NCBI RefSeq assembly: GCF_947331435.1
Contig: NZ_CAMZOF010000011.1
Location: 221,203-285,202 of the forward strand
Direction of reading: 5' to 3'
Source: Pelagibius sp. Alg239-R121
GTDB taxonomy: Bacteria > Pseudomonadota > Alphaproteobacteria > Kiloniellales > Kiloniellaceae
Length of the DNA: 64,000 nt
Part shown: in pieces, positions 1 through 8,441 of the stretch
Layout of the letters: each line of letters opens with the position of its first letter
Numbering within the stretch: position 1 is the first letter of the stretch
Program-made: the position numbers and the translations under genes
Notes under the pieces: model-generated
The model's database searches: none
The model's input: only the letters and a program-made list of their open reading frames with translations
What the model was told of the DNA's origin: nothing

Positions 1-420
1 GTAGACGAGTTACTTGTGACCAACCTGCTGAGTCCCGTTGCCTTGACTAGCCTCTTGCTGCCGCATCTTCGGTGGGCACGCGGCAAGATTGTCTTCATAG
101 GTTCGGTCGCGGCCGGGGTTCCCTGCCCTTCCTTTGCAGTCTACGGCGCGACCAAGTCGGCTCTAACGGGATTCGCGCGCAGCCTCCGGCTGGAACTGGC
201 CGGAGAGGTTGGTGTGCAAATTATCCATCCCGGGCCGACCCGCACCGGATTTCATGCCAAATCGGGGGTTCGATCTCACGGCCTCGCCCGCCTTTTCATG
301 GATCCCGAGGGCGTTGCAGAGAGAGTCTTGCGGGCAATGCAGAGCAACCGAGCGGTCTCGACACTCGGCTACAAAGCCTTGCTCGGGGAATGGGTCCGTC
401 ATGCCGGAGGGCTGATGTGA
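1..420 (+). CDS. SDR family oxidoreductase, N-terminus cut by window edge
   Basis: The open frame runs in from base 1 (VDELLVTNLL...), so the true start lies upstream; the GTG at 16 is only an internal codon. What remains is the C-terminal part of a Rossmann-fold short-chain dehydrogenase/reductase: a serine strand (IVFIGSVAA), the catalytic YxxxK as YGATK, and the cofactor-loop PGPTRTGF. The nucleotide-binding GxxxGxG and the NAG motif are outside the window. The stop TGA overlaps the GTG start of the next SDR gene, so the two are translationally coupled. Substrate cannot be told from the sequence. Confidence 0.85.
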   Translation, partial: VDELLVTNLLSPVALTSLLLPHLRWARGKIVFIGSVAAGVPCPSFAVYGATKSALTGFARSLRLELAGEVGVQIIHPGPTRTGFHAKSGVRSHGLARLFMDPEGVAERVLRAMQSNRAVSTLGYKALLGEWVRHAGGLM

Positions 421-1196
421 GAATTGTTGTTACCGGAGCCGCGAGTGGCCTGGGTGCCGCGTTGTCGACGCGCTTTCTCTCGGCCCGCCATACGGTCCTG
501 GGGATCGACTGTGCCTGGCCGCAGGACCAACACGAAGAGACCAACGTTCCCAACGCCATAATGCGGTATCGGGCCGATCTCGCCGATCGCACTGCGATCG
601 CCGGACTGGTTGAAAGGATCTGCGAGGCGGGCGCCATTGATGTGGTCATTCACAACGCCGGAATCAATGCGGCGGGACCCTTCGAAAATCTTGACCAACC
701 TGCGATGCACCGGATTATCGCCGTCAACCTGCGCGCCCCGATGCTCATGACTGCGGCGCTCCTGAAACAGGGCCTCATCTCGGAAGGCGGAAGCCTCGTC
801 TTCGTCGGATCGCTCAGTTCCTACCTCAGCTATCCGGGGGCGGCGACCTATGCAGCAAGCAAAGACGGACTGCTGGCCTATGCCAAGAGCCTGACGCCTG
901 CGCTCGCACGCCGCCGGATCGCCTGCCTCTCAGTCCTGCCCGGACCGCTCGATACGGCACATGCCCGTATACATGCCCCGCCAGGCGCAGATGAACGCGG
1001 CCGGCTGGACCCGGCAGCAGCCGCGGACGAGATCTACCGGGCGGTTCAGAGCAAACGGGAAAGCCTGGTGCCGGGTTGGCGCGCCAAGCTCTATAGCGGG
1101 ATCGGCATCGCGTCTCCCAGGCTGGCCGAACGCATGATGCGTAAAATCATCTTCCTGCCGTTGCGCGATGCGGCACGTGCACAGCCCCTGTCCTGA
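417..1196 (+). CDS. SDR family NAD(P)-dependent oxidoreductase
   Basis: A 259-residue classical SDR. GTG at 417 is chosen because it overlaps the preceding stop and puts the cofactor motif TGAASGLG at residues 6-13, as usual for the family; the longer upstream reading is not protein-like. NAG is seen as HNAGINAAG, the catalytic serine strand as FVGSLSSY, and YxxxK as YAASK. The PG motif follows (LPGPLDT). Two consecutive SDR genes suggest a two-step oxidation/reduction of a lipid or secondary metabolite, but no partner in the window names the pathway. Confidence 0.88.
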   Translation: MRIVVTGAASGLGAALSTRFLSARHTVLGIDCAWPQDQHEETNVPNAIMRYRADLADRTAIAGLVERICEAGAIDVVIHNAGINAAGPFENLDQPAMHRIIAVNLRAPMLMTAALLKQGLISEGGSLVFVGSLSSYLSYPGAATYAASKDGLLAYAKSLTPALARRRIACLSVLPGPLDTAHARIHAPPGADERGRLDPAAAADEIYRAVQSKRESLVPGWRAKLYSGIGIASPRLAERMMRKIIFLPLRDAARAQPLS

Positions 1197-1289
1197 CAGG
1201 CCAATGCCCGCCAAGCCAATCAACCGCCATGAAATTTATGACGAATGCAATCTTCGGCAGGCGCTCGCTTTGTCAACGCAGCAAGTGCT

Positions 1290-1961
1290 TTATCCCGCCG
1301 GTCGGCTATACCCGCGTAGAAACACCTGAACAGCGGAACTCACCACCCGCTCGACATCCGCCTCGCTCGGTTTTGGGCCAACCCCAAGCACCAGACGCAC
1401 GAAATAGTCGCTTTTGACCAGGGCCAGGAACTGCGCCGCGGCCATCTCTGGGTCGGCGATCTGGAGCTCTCCGGCACGTTCGCGGCCGCGCAGATATGCG
1501 GCCAGGTTCTGAATCGAACGCTGTGGGCCAGCCCGGTAAAAGGTGTCGCCGAGTTCGGGAAATCTTGCGGATTCCGAAGCGGCAATCCGAAAGATGGTGA
1601 GGACCATGTCCGAGGAGATGATCTTCAGGAAATTACGGCCGACGCAGGGCAGAACCTGATCCGCGGGATCGTCCGGCAGGTCAGCATTCGACATCCCCGT
1701 TTCGCTCTCGCAGAGGTCGGTCATAACCGCCTCGAACAGAGCGTCCTTGCCGGGGAAATAGCTGTAGACCGTGCGCTTGGAGACCTCGGCTTCTGCGGCG
1801 ATCGCATCCATGCTGGTTTCACCGTAGCCGGAATCGAGGAACAGACGCGACGCCGCACTGACGATCGCATTGCGCTTCGGTGTTGATTCGACGCCAATGT
1901 GTACTGCAGAGTGACCGGCAGCAGCCTCCATTGCGCGCCTATCTCCAGCCTTCAGAACCAT
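1290..1961 (-). CDS. TetR/AcrR family transcriptional regulator
   Basis: An N-terminal TetR helix-turn-helix is clear: AIVSAASRLFLDSGYGETSMDAIAAEAEVSKRTVYSYF, the usual about 45-residue domain ending in the YxYF motif (written here only as landmarks). The C-terminal half is a helical ligand domain of the AefR-like sort. The start is uncertain: in-frame ATGs lie at 1973, 1961 and 1931, and a TTG at 2012. I give 1961 because AGGAG lies just upstream, though the spacing is short. It converges on the SDR pair and faces the ArsR operon across about 280 bases, so its target could be either side. Confidence 0.85.
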   Translation of the reverse strand: MVLKAGDRRAMEAAAGHSAVHIGVESTPKRNAIVSAASRLFLDSGYGETSMDAIAAEAEVSKRTVYSYFPGKDALFEAVMTDLCESETGMSNADLPDDPADQVLPCVGRNFLKIISSDMVLTIFRIAASESARFPELGDTFYRAGPQRSIQNLAAYLRGRERAGELQIADPEMAAAQFLALVKSDYFVRLVLGVGPKPSEADVERVVSSAVQVFLRGYSRPAG

Positions 1962-2242
1962 AACTCCTACCATCAACGCTTTATGGCCCAGACCTCTAGC
2001 GCTGTCGCCCAAGCCTGATCAACTGCATCCATTATGCAGATTTCTGCGGAAAGATCATGATGACATAAATCAAGTTTGTGCGAATACAAGGAATTTACGC
2101 AGAACCAGCTGTCAAATTATTGGATTTCCGACCGCAATCAGGTGTTTTATCGCCTGGCGCGTATTGCTGCGAGGAATGATTTGACTCTATTTCGTTTCAT
2201 ATGTAAGAAATTTCTGACATATGAAACGAAGAGATCGCTTTT
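1962..2242. other. Divergent intergenic region, tetR / arsR operon
   Basis: About 280 bases between divergent regulators, more AT-rich than its flanks. The main content is the large palindrome at 2191-2230, listed separately. No other conserved element was recognised. Confidence 0.6.
2191..2230. promoter_or_regulatory. 40-bp near-perfect palindrome, probable ArsR operator
   Basis: The left arm TTCGTTTCATATGT (2191-2204) is the exact reverse complement of the right arm ACATATGAAACGAA (2217-2230). The centre AGAAATTTCT (2206-2215) is itself a palindrome, so the whole 40 bases have one mismatched pair (2205/2216). It ends 12 bases before the TTG start of the ArsR-type gene, so a protein bound there would block initiation. 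Autoregulation by that protein is inferred. Confidence 0.75.
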
Positions 2243-2569
2243 TTGCAAAAAGCTACTGAAGATCAAATGCTGACGATGTTTGCCGCCTTGGCGAACCCTC
2301 ACCGGTTGCGCATTCTTGCCTCCCTGAGTGCCAACGGGCGCAACTACGTAAGTCAGCTCGCCAGAGAGGCAGGGATTAGCCGCCCGCTTCTGCATCTTCA
2401 TCTGCAAAAACTCGAGGATGCAGGGCTCGTCACGAGTGAGTTCGAAGTTATGGACGACGGAAAAGCCCGCAAGTTTTTTACCGCTTCGGATTTCAGTTTC
2501 GAACTGACTCCCGAGGCTATCGCAGCCGCCGTCAGGTCGCTGCCACCCCACTCTGCAAACGCCAAATAG
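2243..2569 (+). CDS. ArsR-type winged-helix repressor
   Basis: A small HTH protein (108 residues from TTG 2243; 100 if ATG 2267 is used). MFAALANPHRLRILASL and the recognition region VSQLAREAGISRPLLHLHLQKLEDAGLV are typical ArsR/winged-helix sequence, followed by a wing (DDGKARKFF). No metal-binding ELCVCDL-like cysteine motif is present, so it is not an arsenic or heavy-metal sensor of the classical kind. It heads an operon with three small membrane proteins and sits directly behind a strong palindrome, so it probably represses its own operon. Confidence 0.85.
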   Translation: MQKATEDQMLTMFAALANPHRLRILASLSANGRNYVSQLAREAGISRPLLHLHLQKLEDAGLVTSEFEVMDDGKARKFFTASDFSFELTPEAIAAAVRSLPPHSANAK

Positions 2570-2583
2570 CAAAGGAACCCGAT

Positions 2584-2847
2584 ATGACTGAACAGGCGGA
2601 TACCTTTCTGCTCTTAACGATCCTCTCTCTCGTCACCATTCTACTCGTGTTCGGCATGAAGTATTTCTCGGCGCTACAACGGACACGACAGCTCCTTGCG
2701 AACGAAGGCACCTATCAAGAACTGGCCGCCCGAACCGCCACCATCCAGTCAGCCAGCGCCGCGGTACTGGCACAGCTTGAGACCGATATCGCCGAGATGA
2801 AGGACCGGATGACCGGCATCGAGAAGGTTCTGCGCGAAGTCGAATGA
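2584..2847 (+). CDS. Small single-TM protein with coiled-coil tail
   Basis: 87 residues, RBS AAAGGA ahead of ATG 2584. Residues about 8-27 form one transmembrane helix (LLLTILSLVTILLVFGM), followed by a soluble stretch with heptad-like spacing (ATIQSASAAVLAQLETDIAEMKDRMTGIEKVL) that should form a coiled coil in the cytoplasm. The layout recalls PspB-like or envelope-stress adaptor proteins, but I do not recognise the family. It overlaps the next gene by four bases. Confidence 0.75.
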   Translation: MTEQADTFLLLTILSLVTILLVFGMKYFSALQRTRQLLANEGTYQELAARTATIQSASAAVLAQLETDIAEMKDRMTGIEKVLREVE

Positions 2848-3185
2848 GATATCCGGACGCGGCAAGCATTGAGGCGGCGCGCACGCAGATGCGTTGGATG
2901 CGGTTTGTGTCCCTGCTGGAAGGCACGACGCTCGTCGCTCTGGTCTTTATCGCCGTCCCGCTCAAGCACTTTGCAGGCTTTCCAGCGGCAACCTCGGTCA
3001 TGGGACCAGTCCATGGATTCGCGTTCCTGCTCTACATCTGGATGCTGGCACAGGCGGCTTCGTCCTTTGCCTGGCCCAAAAGCGATATCATTCCACTCTT
3101 CGTCATGGGGTTCATTCCCTTCGGCGCGTTCGTCAACGAGCGCAGGCTGAAACGAATTGAGACTGATCTGACCCTATCTCGCTGA
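2844..3185 (+). CDS. DUF3817-like integral membrane protein
   Basis: 113 residues with about three hydrophobic segments. The pattern R-F-V-S-L-L-E-G-T near the start, PLKHFAG, and GPVHGFAFLLYIWML match the layout of the DUF3817 family as I know it (unknown function). The ATG overlaps the stop of the preceding gene (ATGA), implying translational coupling in the ArsR-led operon. Confidence 0.7.
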   Translation: MRYPDAASIEAARTQMRWMRFVSLLEGTTLVALVFIAVPLKHFAGFPAATSVMGPVHGFAFLLYIWMLAQAASSFAWPKSDIIPLFVMGFIPFGAFVNERRLKRIETDLTLSR

Positions 3186-3197
3186 TCGGAAACAGCT

Positions 3198-3626
3198 ATG
3201 GAATACCTTTGGTTCAAGGCTTTTCACGTTGCAACTGTGGCAATCTGGATCGGCGGCATGCTGATGCTGTCGCTTGCCGTCGCAGCGCTGCCGGCATCGG
3301 CTTCGGGAACTCCAGCCACTCCGTCACCGATGATAGAGGCCGTGGCACGCTGGAACAGGTGGGTTACCTCTCCTGCCATGCTTCTCGCCTGGGGCCTCGG
3401 GATCACTATGGCGGTTCAGGCGGACTGGTTCACAGCCCCTTGGCTGCTCATCAAGCTGCCGATCGTCCTTGGCCTTTCGGCCGTGCATGGCGCGCTGTCG
3501 GGCCGATTACGTCGGCGGACAGGACTGGCGGGGCAGGAAACACCGTCCCTTCTGCGTTTCGCCGGACCTGCGACGGTCGTCGGCATTGTCGTGGTCGCGA
3601 TACTGGCGGTTGCCAAGCCCGTCTAA
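3198..3626 (+). CDS. CopD/HemJ-like four-helix membrane protein
   Basis: 142 residues, mostly hydrophobic, with four predicted membrane helices. The opening WFKAFHVATVAIWIGGMLML, with a histidine in helix 1 and the W-x-G-G turn, is the pattern shared by the CopD (copper resistance) and HemJ/UPF0093 families. In those families the membrane histidines bind metal or heme. It is last in the ArsR operon; the function here is unknown. Confidence 0.65.
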   Translation: MEYLWFKAFHVATVAIWIGGMLMLSLAVAALPASASGTPATPSPMIEAVARWNRWVTSPAMLLAWGLGITMAVQADWFTAPWLLIKLPIVLGLSAVHGALSGRLRRRTGLAGQETPSLLRFAGPATVVGIVVVAILAVAKPV

Positions 3627-3639
3627 CTGCTGCGGAGAC

Positions 3640-4647
3640 CTATCCGCCTTTTTTACCGGCGACACACTCGGCAAGCAGGCAGATGATCTCGAACATCATA
3701 GTCACGCCAACCAGCGCCGTATTGCCGCTGGGATCAAAGGGCGGCGAAACCTCGACCACGTCTCCGCCGACCAGATTGAGCCCGCGCAGACCGCGAATCA
3801 TCTGCTGGGCATCCCGGGTGCTGAAGCCACCGATTTCCGGCGTGCCGGTACCGGGTGCATAGACCGGATCGAGTCCGTCGACGTCGAAGCTGATGTAGGT
3901 CTTGCCGTCACCGACGACCCGCCGGGCTTCTTCGATCACCGCCTCGACGCCCAGGTCGAAGTATTCTTCGATGGTGATCACGCGGATGCCCTGCTCCAGA
4001 CCCCAGTCGTTGTCGAAATCACCGTAAAGACCACCGCGAATGCCGATCTGGACGGTCCGCTTGGGATCCAGCAGGCCTTCCTCGATCGCACGGCGGAACG
4101 GTGTGCCGTGGGTGTATTTCGAGCCGCCGAAATAACGGTCCCAGGTATCGGTATGGGCGTCGAAATGCACCATGCCGATCGGACCCTTATCGCAGATCGC
4201 ACGCATAACCGGCAGGGTAATCAGGTGGTCGCCGCCGGCGGTCAAGGGCACGACGCCGGCATCGTGAAGAGTCCTGTAGTAGGTCTCGACCCGACTGAGC
4301 GTATCCTCGATATCGATCGGATTGACCGGCGAATCGCCTAGATCAGCGCAGTTCGCCAGTTCGAAGGGTTTCAACTTCGAGACGTGATGAACGCTGCGGA
4401 CCATGGTCGAGAGATCGCGCATCTGCCGCGGACCATGGCGCGCGCCCGGCCGGTTGGTGGTGCCGCCGTCCCAGGGAACCCCGCAGACGCCAATATCAAC
4501 ATCATCGAGATCATCCAGCGCGATGTTCGGCAGGCGCATAAAGGTCGGGATGCCCGCATAGCGCGGCAGGACCGCACCGGAGACGGGTTTAAAGGATCTC
4601 GATTTAGGCTCTTCCGAAGACACTGGCGGCTCCCTGGCAGTCGCCAC
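3640..4647 (-). CDS. Agmatinase-family ureohydrolase
   Basis: 335 residues of the arginase/agmatinase fold. The binuclear manganese ligands are all present: His141 (GGDH), Asp163, His165 and Asp167 (DAHTD), Asp255 and Asp257 (SFDVDGLDP). RPGARHGP near residue 67 is also typical. The family hydrolyses agmatine, guanidinobutyrate or related guanidino compounds to urea and an amine; the exact substrate is not readable. It lies 54 bases after coxG on the same strand, so it may be read through from the cox operon, though no functional link is obvious. Confidence 0.88.
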   Translation of the reverse strand: MATAREPPVSSEEPKSRSFKPVSGAVLPRYAGIPTFMRLPNIALDDLDDVDIGVCGVPWDGGTTNRPGARHGPRQMRDLSTMVRSVHHVSKLKPFELANCADLGDSPVNPIDIEDTLSRVETYYRTLHDAGVVPLTAGGDHLITLPVMRAICDKGPIGMVHFDAHTDTWDRYFGGSKYTHGTPFRRAIEEGLLDPKRTVQIGIRGGLYGDFDNDWGLEQGIRVITIEEYFDLGVEAVIEEARRVVGDGKTYISFDVDGLDPVYAPGTGTPEIGGFSTRDAQQMIRGLRGLNLVGGDVVEVSPPFDPSGNTALVGVTMMFEIICLLAECVAGKKGG

Positions 4648-4701
4648 CCCTAATGACGGCTCTTGCGTTGAACCATTGCGGATGACGAACGAATCTGATG
4701 T

Positions 4702-5373
4702 TCAGGACAGACTAATCAGAACGGCCACGGCTGCAAGCAGGATCACGCCGACAACCCAGACCATCGGGCTGAGCCCGCCGGATTTTTCAGGCGCCTGAGT
4801 GCTGGGTGCCGCCGCAGGCTTCGGTGCTGCGGCAACGGGCGCAGGTTCGGGAGCAGCAGACGCTTCCTCCGCTGCCGGCGTTTCGGAGGTCACCTCTTCC
4901 GCGGGTGCTGCCGCTTCGGCTGATTCCGCCTGCGCTCCATCGACCAGTCCGGCAAAGGTTTCGAAGAAATCCTTGGCCATCTTCTTGGCGGTCCCGTCGA
5001 TCAAGCGGCTGCCGAGCTGGGCCAGCTTACCGCCGATATCGGCATGCACTTCGTAATGCATCAGAGTTCCATCGCCATCCGGCTCCAGACGGACCTTGGC
5101 GCCGCCCTTGGCAAAACCCGCAGCACCGCCCTTGCCCTCACCGGAAATGGTGTAACTTTCCGGACGGTTCAAATCTGAGAGAGTCACTGCACCACTGAAT
5201 TTGGCTTTCACCGGCCCGACCTTGGCCACGACACGGGCCGTCATTTCGGTGTCGGAGGTCTTGTCGATTTCCTCGCAGCCGGGAATGCACTGCTTCAGTA
5301 TTTCCGGATCGTTCAAGGCATCGTAAACCGCTTCGCGGGACGCATTGAGCCGATATTCACCTGTCATATCCAC
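4702..5373 (-). CDS. coxG: CoxG, membrane-anchored SRPBCC-fold CO dehydrogenase accessory protein
   Basis: The start is taken as GTG 5373 (VDMTGEYRL), nine bases after AAGGAG; the frame is open further upstream but there the sequence is not family-like. Residues 1-150 are the CoxG/SRPBCC domain (ALNDPEILKQCIPGCEEI, YTISGEGKGGAAGFAKGGAKV). Next come an Ala/Pro/Glu-rich linker and one C-terminal transmembrane helix (MVWVVGVILLAAVAVLISL). CoxG is thought to bring CO dehydrogenase to the membrane; recent work on relatives suggests quinone binding. Last cox gene of the operon, 78 bases after xdhC. Confidence 0.88.
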   Translation of the reverse strand: MDMTGEYRLNASREAVYDALNDPEILKQCIPGCEEIDKTSDTEMTARVVAKVGPVKAKFSGAVTLSDLNRPESYTISGEGKGGAAGFAKGGAKVRLEPDGDGTLMHYEVHADIGGKLAQLGSRLIDGTAKKMAKDFFETFAGLVDGAQAESAEAAAPAEEVTSETPAAEEASAAPEPAPVAAAPKPAAAPSTQAPEKSGGLSPMVWVVGVILLAAVAVLISLS

Positions 5374-5451
5374 CGGCAGGTTCTCCTTACATCTCTGGAT
5401 TGGTTTTGCGCAGACTCGCGATAGCAAGACATCTGTCAAGTATTCATAAGT

Positions 5452-6348
5452 TCAATCCCGCTTGGCGGGTTGCGTACGGGAGGCACTTTCTATGGGTCTA
5501 TCCTGCGGGGTTGACGAGGCCTCGCCACCAGCTGCAACGCCTGCTTCATTCACGTTGCGGCGGCGCAGTTCGGTGATTTCGGCCAGGATGGAAAGCGCGA
5601 TCTCCTCATGCCCGATAGCACCGATGTTCAATCCGGCGGGTGCCTTCAGGCGCGCAACCAGCGATTTCTCCAGGCCCAGTTCAAGCAGCTGTACGCACAG
5701 AACCTCCGCCTTCTTCCCACTGCCGACGAAAGCCACATAAGGCACCGATGATCGAAGAGCTGCAGCCAATGCCTCCCGGTCCCGCCGCCCTTGAGTGGCG
5801 ACCACGATGAAGGACTGCTCCGGCCTGGCGAGGTCTTCCAGACCATAATCGGTCTTTCGGATGTCAGCCTCCGCAAAACGCGCCTGCATGTCGTCAGGCG
5901 CAAGAACGACAAGACTGAAACCCAGGCGCCGTCCCAATTCGGCAACGGCAACCCCTACAGGTGAGGCGCCGAACACGACAAGCTGCGGGCGCGGCAGCAT
6001 CGCCTCGACAAAGATTTCAACCGTTCCCCCGCTCGGACAGGCGCTCTTATGGAGTTCGACTCCGTCCACATCGACCGGCGCGACAACCTGATCTTTGGGG
6101 CGCACGCGGATGAGATGGGCCTCGGCACCTGTTATGACTTCAGCGGCCGCTTTTCGCACCGCCCCCTGCACACAGCCGCTACCGATCCAGCCAACAATGT
6201 CACCGCTTTGCCGGACAATGGCCTTGGCACCTGCCTTTGCAGAGGTCGCATCGCGGGTCCTCACCACCGTGGCAAGCGCGAACGCTTCTCCCGTCCCACG
6301 CAATCGGGCCATCTCGTCCATAATTTCGTCGCCGTAGGGACCGGTCAT
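5452..6348 (-). CDS. coxF: CoxF/XdhC-type molybdenum cofactor maturation factor
   Basis: 298 residues of the XdhC/CoxI family, which readies molybdenum cofactor for insertion into xanthine-dehydrogenase-type hydroxylases. The N-terminal domain shows GSGCVQGAV with the conserved cysteine and CPSGGTVEIFVE. A Rossmann half follows (LVVFGASPVGVAVAELGRRLG) and the C-terminal AGLNIGAIGHEEIALSILAEI. ATG 6348 overlaps the coxE stop (ATGA). In the Oligotropha cluster the same place is held by coxF, hence the symbol. Confidence 0.87.
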   Translation of the reverse strand: MTGPYGDEIMDEMARLRGTGEAFALATVVRTRDATSAKAGAKAIVRQSGDIVGWIGSGCVQGAVRKAAAEVITGAEAHLIRVRPKDQVVAPVDVDGVELHKSACPSGGTVEIFVEAMLPRPQLVVFGASPVGVAVAELGRRLGFSLVVLAPDDMQARFAEADIRKTDYGLEDLARPEQSFIVVATQGRRDREALAAALRSSVPYVAFVGSGKKAEVLCVQLLELGLEKSLVARLKAPAGLNIGAIGHEEIALSILAEITELRRRNVNEAGVAAGGEASSTPQDRPIESASRTQPAKRD

Positions 6349-7535
6349 CAGAGCTTCGCCAGATAGGGTTCGAGTGCCGCAAGGCTCTCCAGGTTGTGGG
6401 CCGGCGCGAAGAGATCGATATGCGGCAGCGCGGCTGCCATCCCTCCGGCGACCGGCTCGTAACCGGACCAGCCGATCATAGGGTTGAGCCAGACGATACG
6501 CTTACAGCGCCGGCGCAGCTTGATCAGGGACTCGCCAAGCTTGTCGGAAGACCCGGTATCGTAGCCGTCGCTGACGACCATCACCACGCTGCGCGAATTC
6601 AAGACCCGCTGAGCATGGAGGCGGTTAAAGGCATCCAAGCTCTCACCGATCTTGGTACCGCCACTCCAGCCCTGCGAGATCAGGGTCATGCGCTCCAGCG
6701 CCTTTTCGGCGTTACGTTCCTTGAGCGCCTCGGAGATATGGACCAGGCGGGTATGGAAGACGAAGGCCTCCGCCTGCCGGAAGTTATCAAGCACACCCAG
6801 GATGAAGCGCAGGAAGAAAAGGCTGTAGTGGTTCATCGAGCCCGACACGTCCAACAGCACGACAATCCGCAATGGCTTGTCCCGGCGCTGCCGGCGAAAG
6901 AGCTCAATCGGCGTGCCGCCGTGGGCGATGTTGCGATGGATCGTCTTGCGCAGGTCGATTCGACGGCCTTTCCGGCGTTCCCTTTCCCGCCGCGACAGGC
7001 GGCTGCGCATGCGTGCGGCCAAACGGGCCGTCAGCTCGTGCACCCGTGCCAGTTCCTCTGGATCACTGATCTGCCGTAGATCGGCTTTTTCGAGCGATTC
7101 TGCCGCACTGGCTCCGCGCTGGCGGGTTCCGGCCGGACCGGCCTGTTCGCCACCATCCGCCGCACTTCGCTCAACGGCGGCGGCCAGAACACTGGGCTTG
7201 GTTGCAGGCCCGCTGCCTGGCAGACGGCGCAGACCCTGAGGCCCCGATCCGCTGACTGTGGCAACCCGCTTTAAGCCGCGGCGCAGCCAGAAGGCATCAA
7301 ACATCTCATCAAAACGCCGCCAATCGGCCGTCGTCGTGCAAAGCAGGGAGCGTAACCCCTGGCGCAATTCATCGGCCGACAGCATCTCATCGCCATCGAG
7401 AAACCTCGCGGCGTCATGGGCTTCGGCGGCACCGACCACATAGCCGTTGTCCCGCAGCATGCGCAAAAACCGGACCAGACGCAGAAGAGGATCGGACAAA
7501 ACAGGGAGCGCAGGTATGTTTTGAGCGGAGGCCAT
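6348..7535 (-). CDS. coxE: CoxE, VWA-domain protein for CO dehydrogenase maturation
   Basis: 395 residues. The N-terminal half is the CoxE-type helical region (RLVRFLRMLRDNGY), the middle is Arg-rich and basic (RLSRRERERRKGRR), and a von Willebrand A domain begins near residue 222 with the metal-ion-dependent adhesion site DVSGS at 229-233. In CO oxidisers CoxE works with the AAA+ ATPase CoxD to build the copper-sulphur-molybdenum centre of CoxL. Three bases separate it from coxD. Confidence 0.9.
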   Translation of the reverse strand: MASAQNIPALPVLSDPLLRLVRFLRMLRDNGYVVGAAEAHDAARFLDGDEMLSADELRQGLRSLLCTTTADWRRFDEMFDAFWLRRGLKRVATVSGSGPQGLRRLPGSGPATKPSVLAAAVERSAADGGEQAGPAGTRQRGASAAESLEKADLRQISDPEELARVHELTARLAARMRSRLSRRERERRKGRRIDLRKTIHRNIAHGGTPIELFRRQRRDKPLRIVVLLDVSGSMNHYSLFFLRFILGVLDNFRQAEAFVFHTRLVHISEALKERNAEKALERMTLISQGWSGGTKIGESLDAFNRLHAQRVLNSRSVVMVVSDGYDTGSSDKLGESLIKLRRRCKRIVWLNPMIGWSGYEPVAGGMAAALPHIDLFAPAHNLESLAALEPYLAKL

Positions 7536-7538
7536 GAC

Positions 7539-8420
7539 TCAGGCCACTTTCCCGACGATGCGCTCGGTGATCTCGGGCGATACAGCCCGCCGGTCGTGGT
7601 CGGTCTTCAGCAGGCAAAGCAGGCTGTCATACACCGCCTCGGGGTCCTCCCGCAGATCGGCGATCTCCAAACCAACGAGTGCCGCAGCCCAATCGAGGGT
7701 CTCGGCAATCCCCGGCTTTTTGTCGATGTCTTCCTTGCGGATGGATTGAACGAAACGGACCACCTGGCCGGCCAGCCGAAGATCTATTCCAGGCATCCGG
7801 GCCTGCAGAATCCGGATTTCTTTTCCTTCGTCGGGATAGTCGACGTAGTGGTAGAGGCACCGTCGGCGCAGGGCGTCCGAGAGCTCGCGCGTTCCGTTGG
7901 ATGTCAGAACCACATAGGGGACCGACTTGGCCTCGATCGTCCCTAGCTCGGGAATCGAGATCTGGAAATCGGACAGCACCTCGAGCAGAAAGGCTTCGAA
8001 CTCCTCGTCGGCCCGGTCAATCTCGTCGATCAATAATACCGGTGGCGTTTCCTGACTGATGGCCTCCAGCAGAGGCCGGCGCAGCAGGAAATCTTCCTGG
8101 AAGATATGTTGCTCCTTTTCAGAAGCACTGATCTCTTCCTGCTCCCAGATCTTGATGGCCAGTAACTGCCGCTGATAGTTCCACTCGTAAATCGCGGCGT
8201 TGGCATCGAGACCTTCGTAGCACTGAAGTCGGATCAGCCGCGTATCCAGAACGCGCGCAAGGCCCTTGCCGACCTCGGTCTTGCCGACCCCGGCATCGCC
8301 CTCCAGCAGCAGCGGCCGTTGCAGCCGCTGCATCATGAGAACGGCCATAGCCAGCTGAGGATCGGCCACATAACCGGTCTCGCCAAAGCGCCGCAGGATA
8401 TCTTTGCGTTCTTCCTTCAT
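7539..8420 (-). CDS. coxD: CoxD, MoxR-type AAA+ ATPase
   Basis: 293 residues. Walker A is GDAGVGKT (41-48), Walker B VLLIDEID, and sensor 1 is in VVLTSNGTRELSDALRRRC. The start MKEERKDILRRFGETGYVADP and the block CYEGLDANAAIYEWNYQRQLLAIK agree with the CoxD family. Known role: an unfoldase-like ATPase needed to introduce sulphur and copper into the molybdenum site of CO dehydrogenase. It follows coxL by about 20 bases. Confidence 0.93.
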   Translation of the reverse strand: MKEERKDILRRFGETGYVADPQLAMAVLMMQRLQRPLLLEGDAGVGKTEVGKGLARVLDTRLIRLQCYEGLDANAAIYEWNYQRQLLAIKIWEQEEISASEKEQHIFQEDFLLRRPLLEAISQETPPVLLIDEIDRADEEFEAFLLEVLSDFQISIPELGTIEAKSVPYVVLTSNGTRELSDALRRRCLYHYVDYPDEGKEIRILQARMPGIDLRLAGQVVRFVQSIRKEDIDKKPGIAETLDWAAALVGLEIADLREDPEAVYDSLLCLLKTDHDRRAVSPEITERIVGKVA

Positions 8421-8441
8421 GGACCGGTCGCTTACGCTCCG

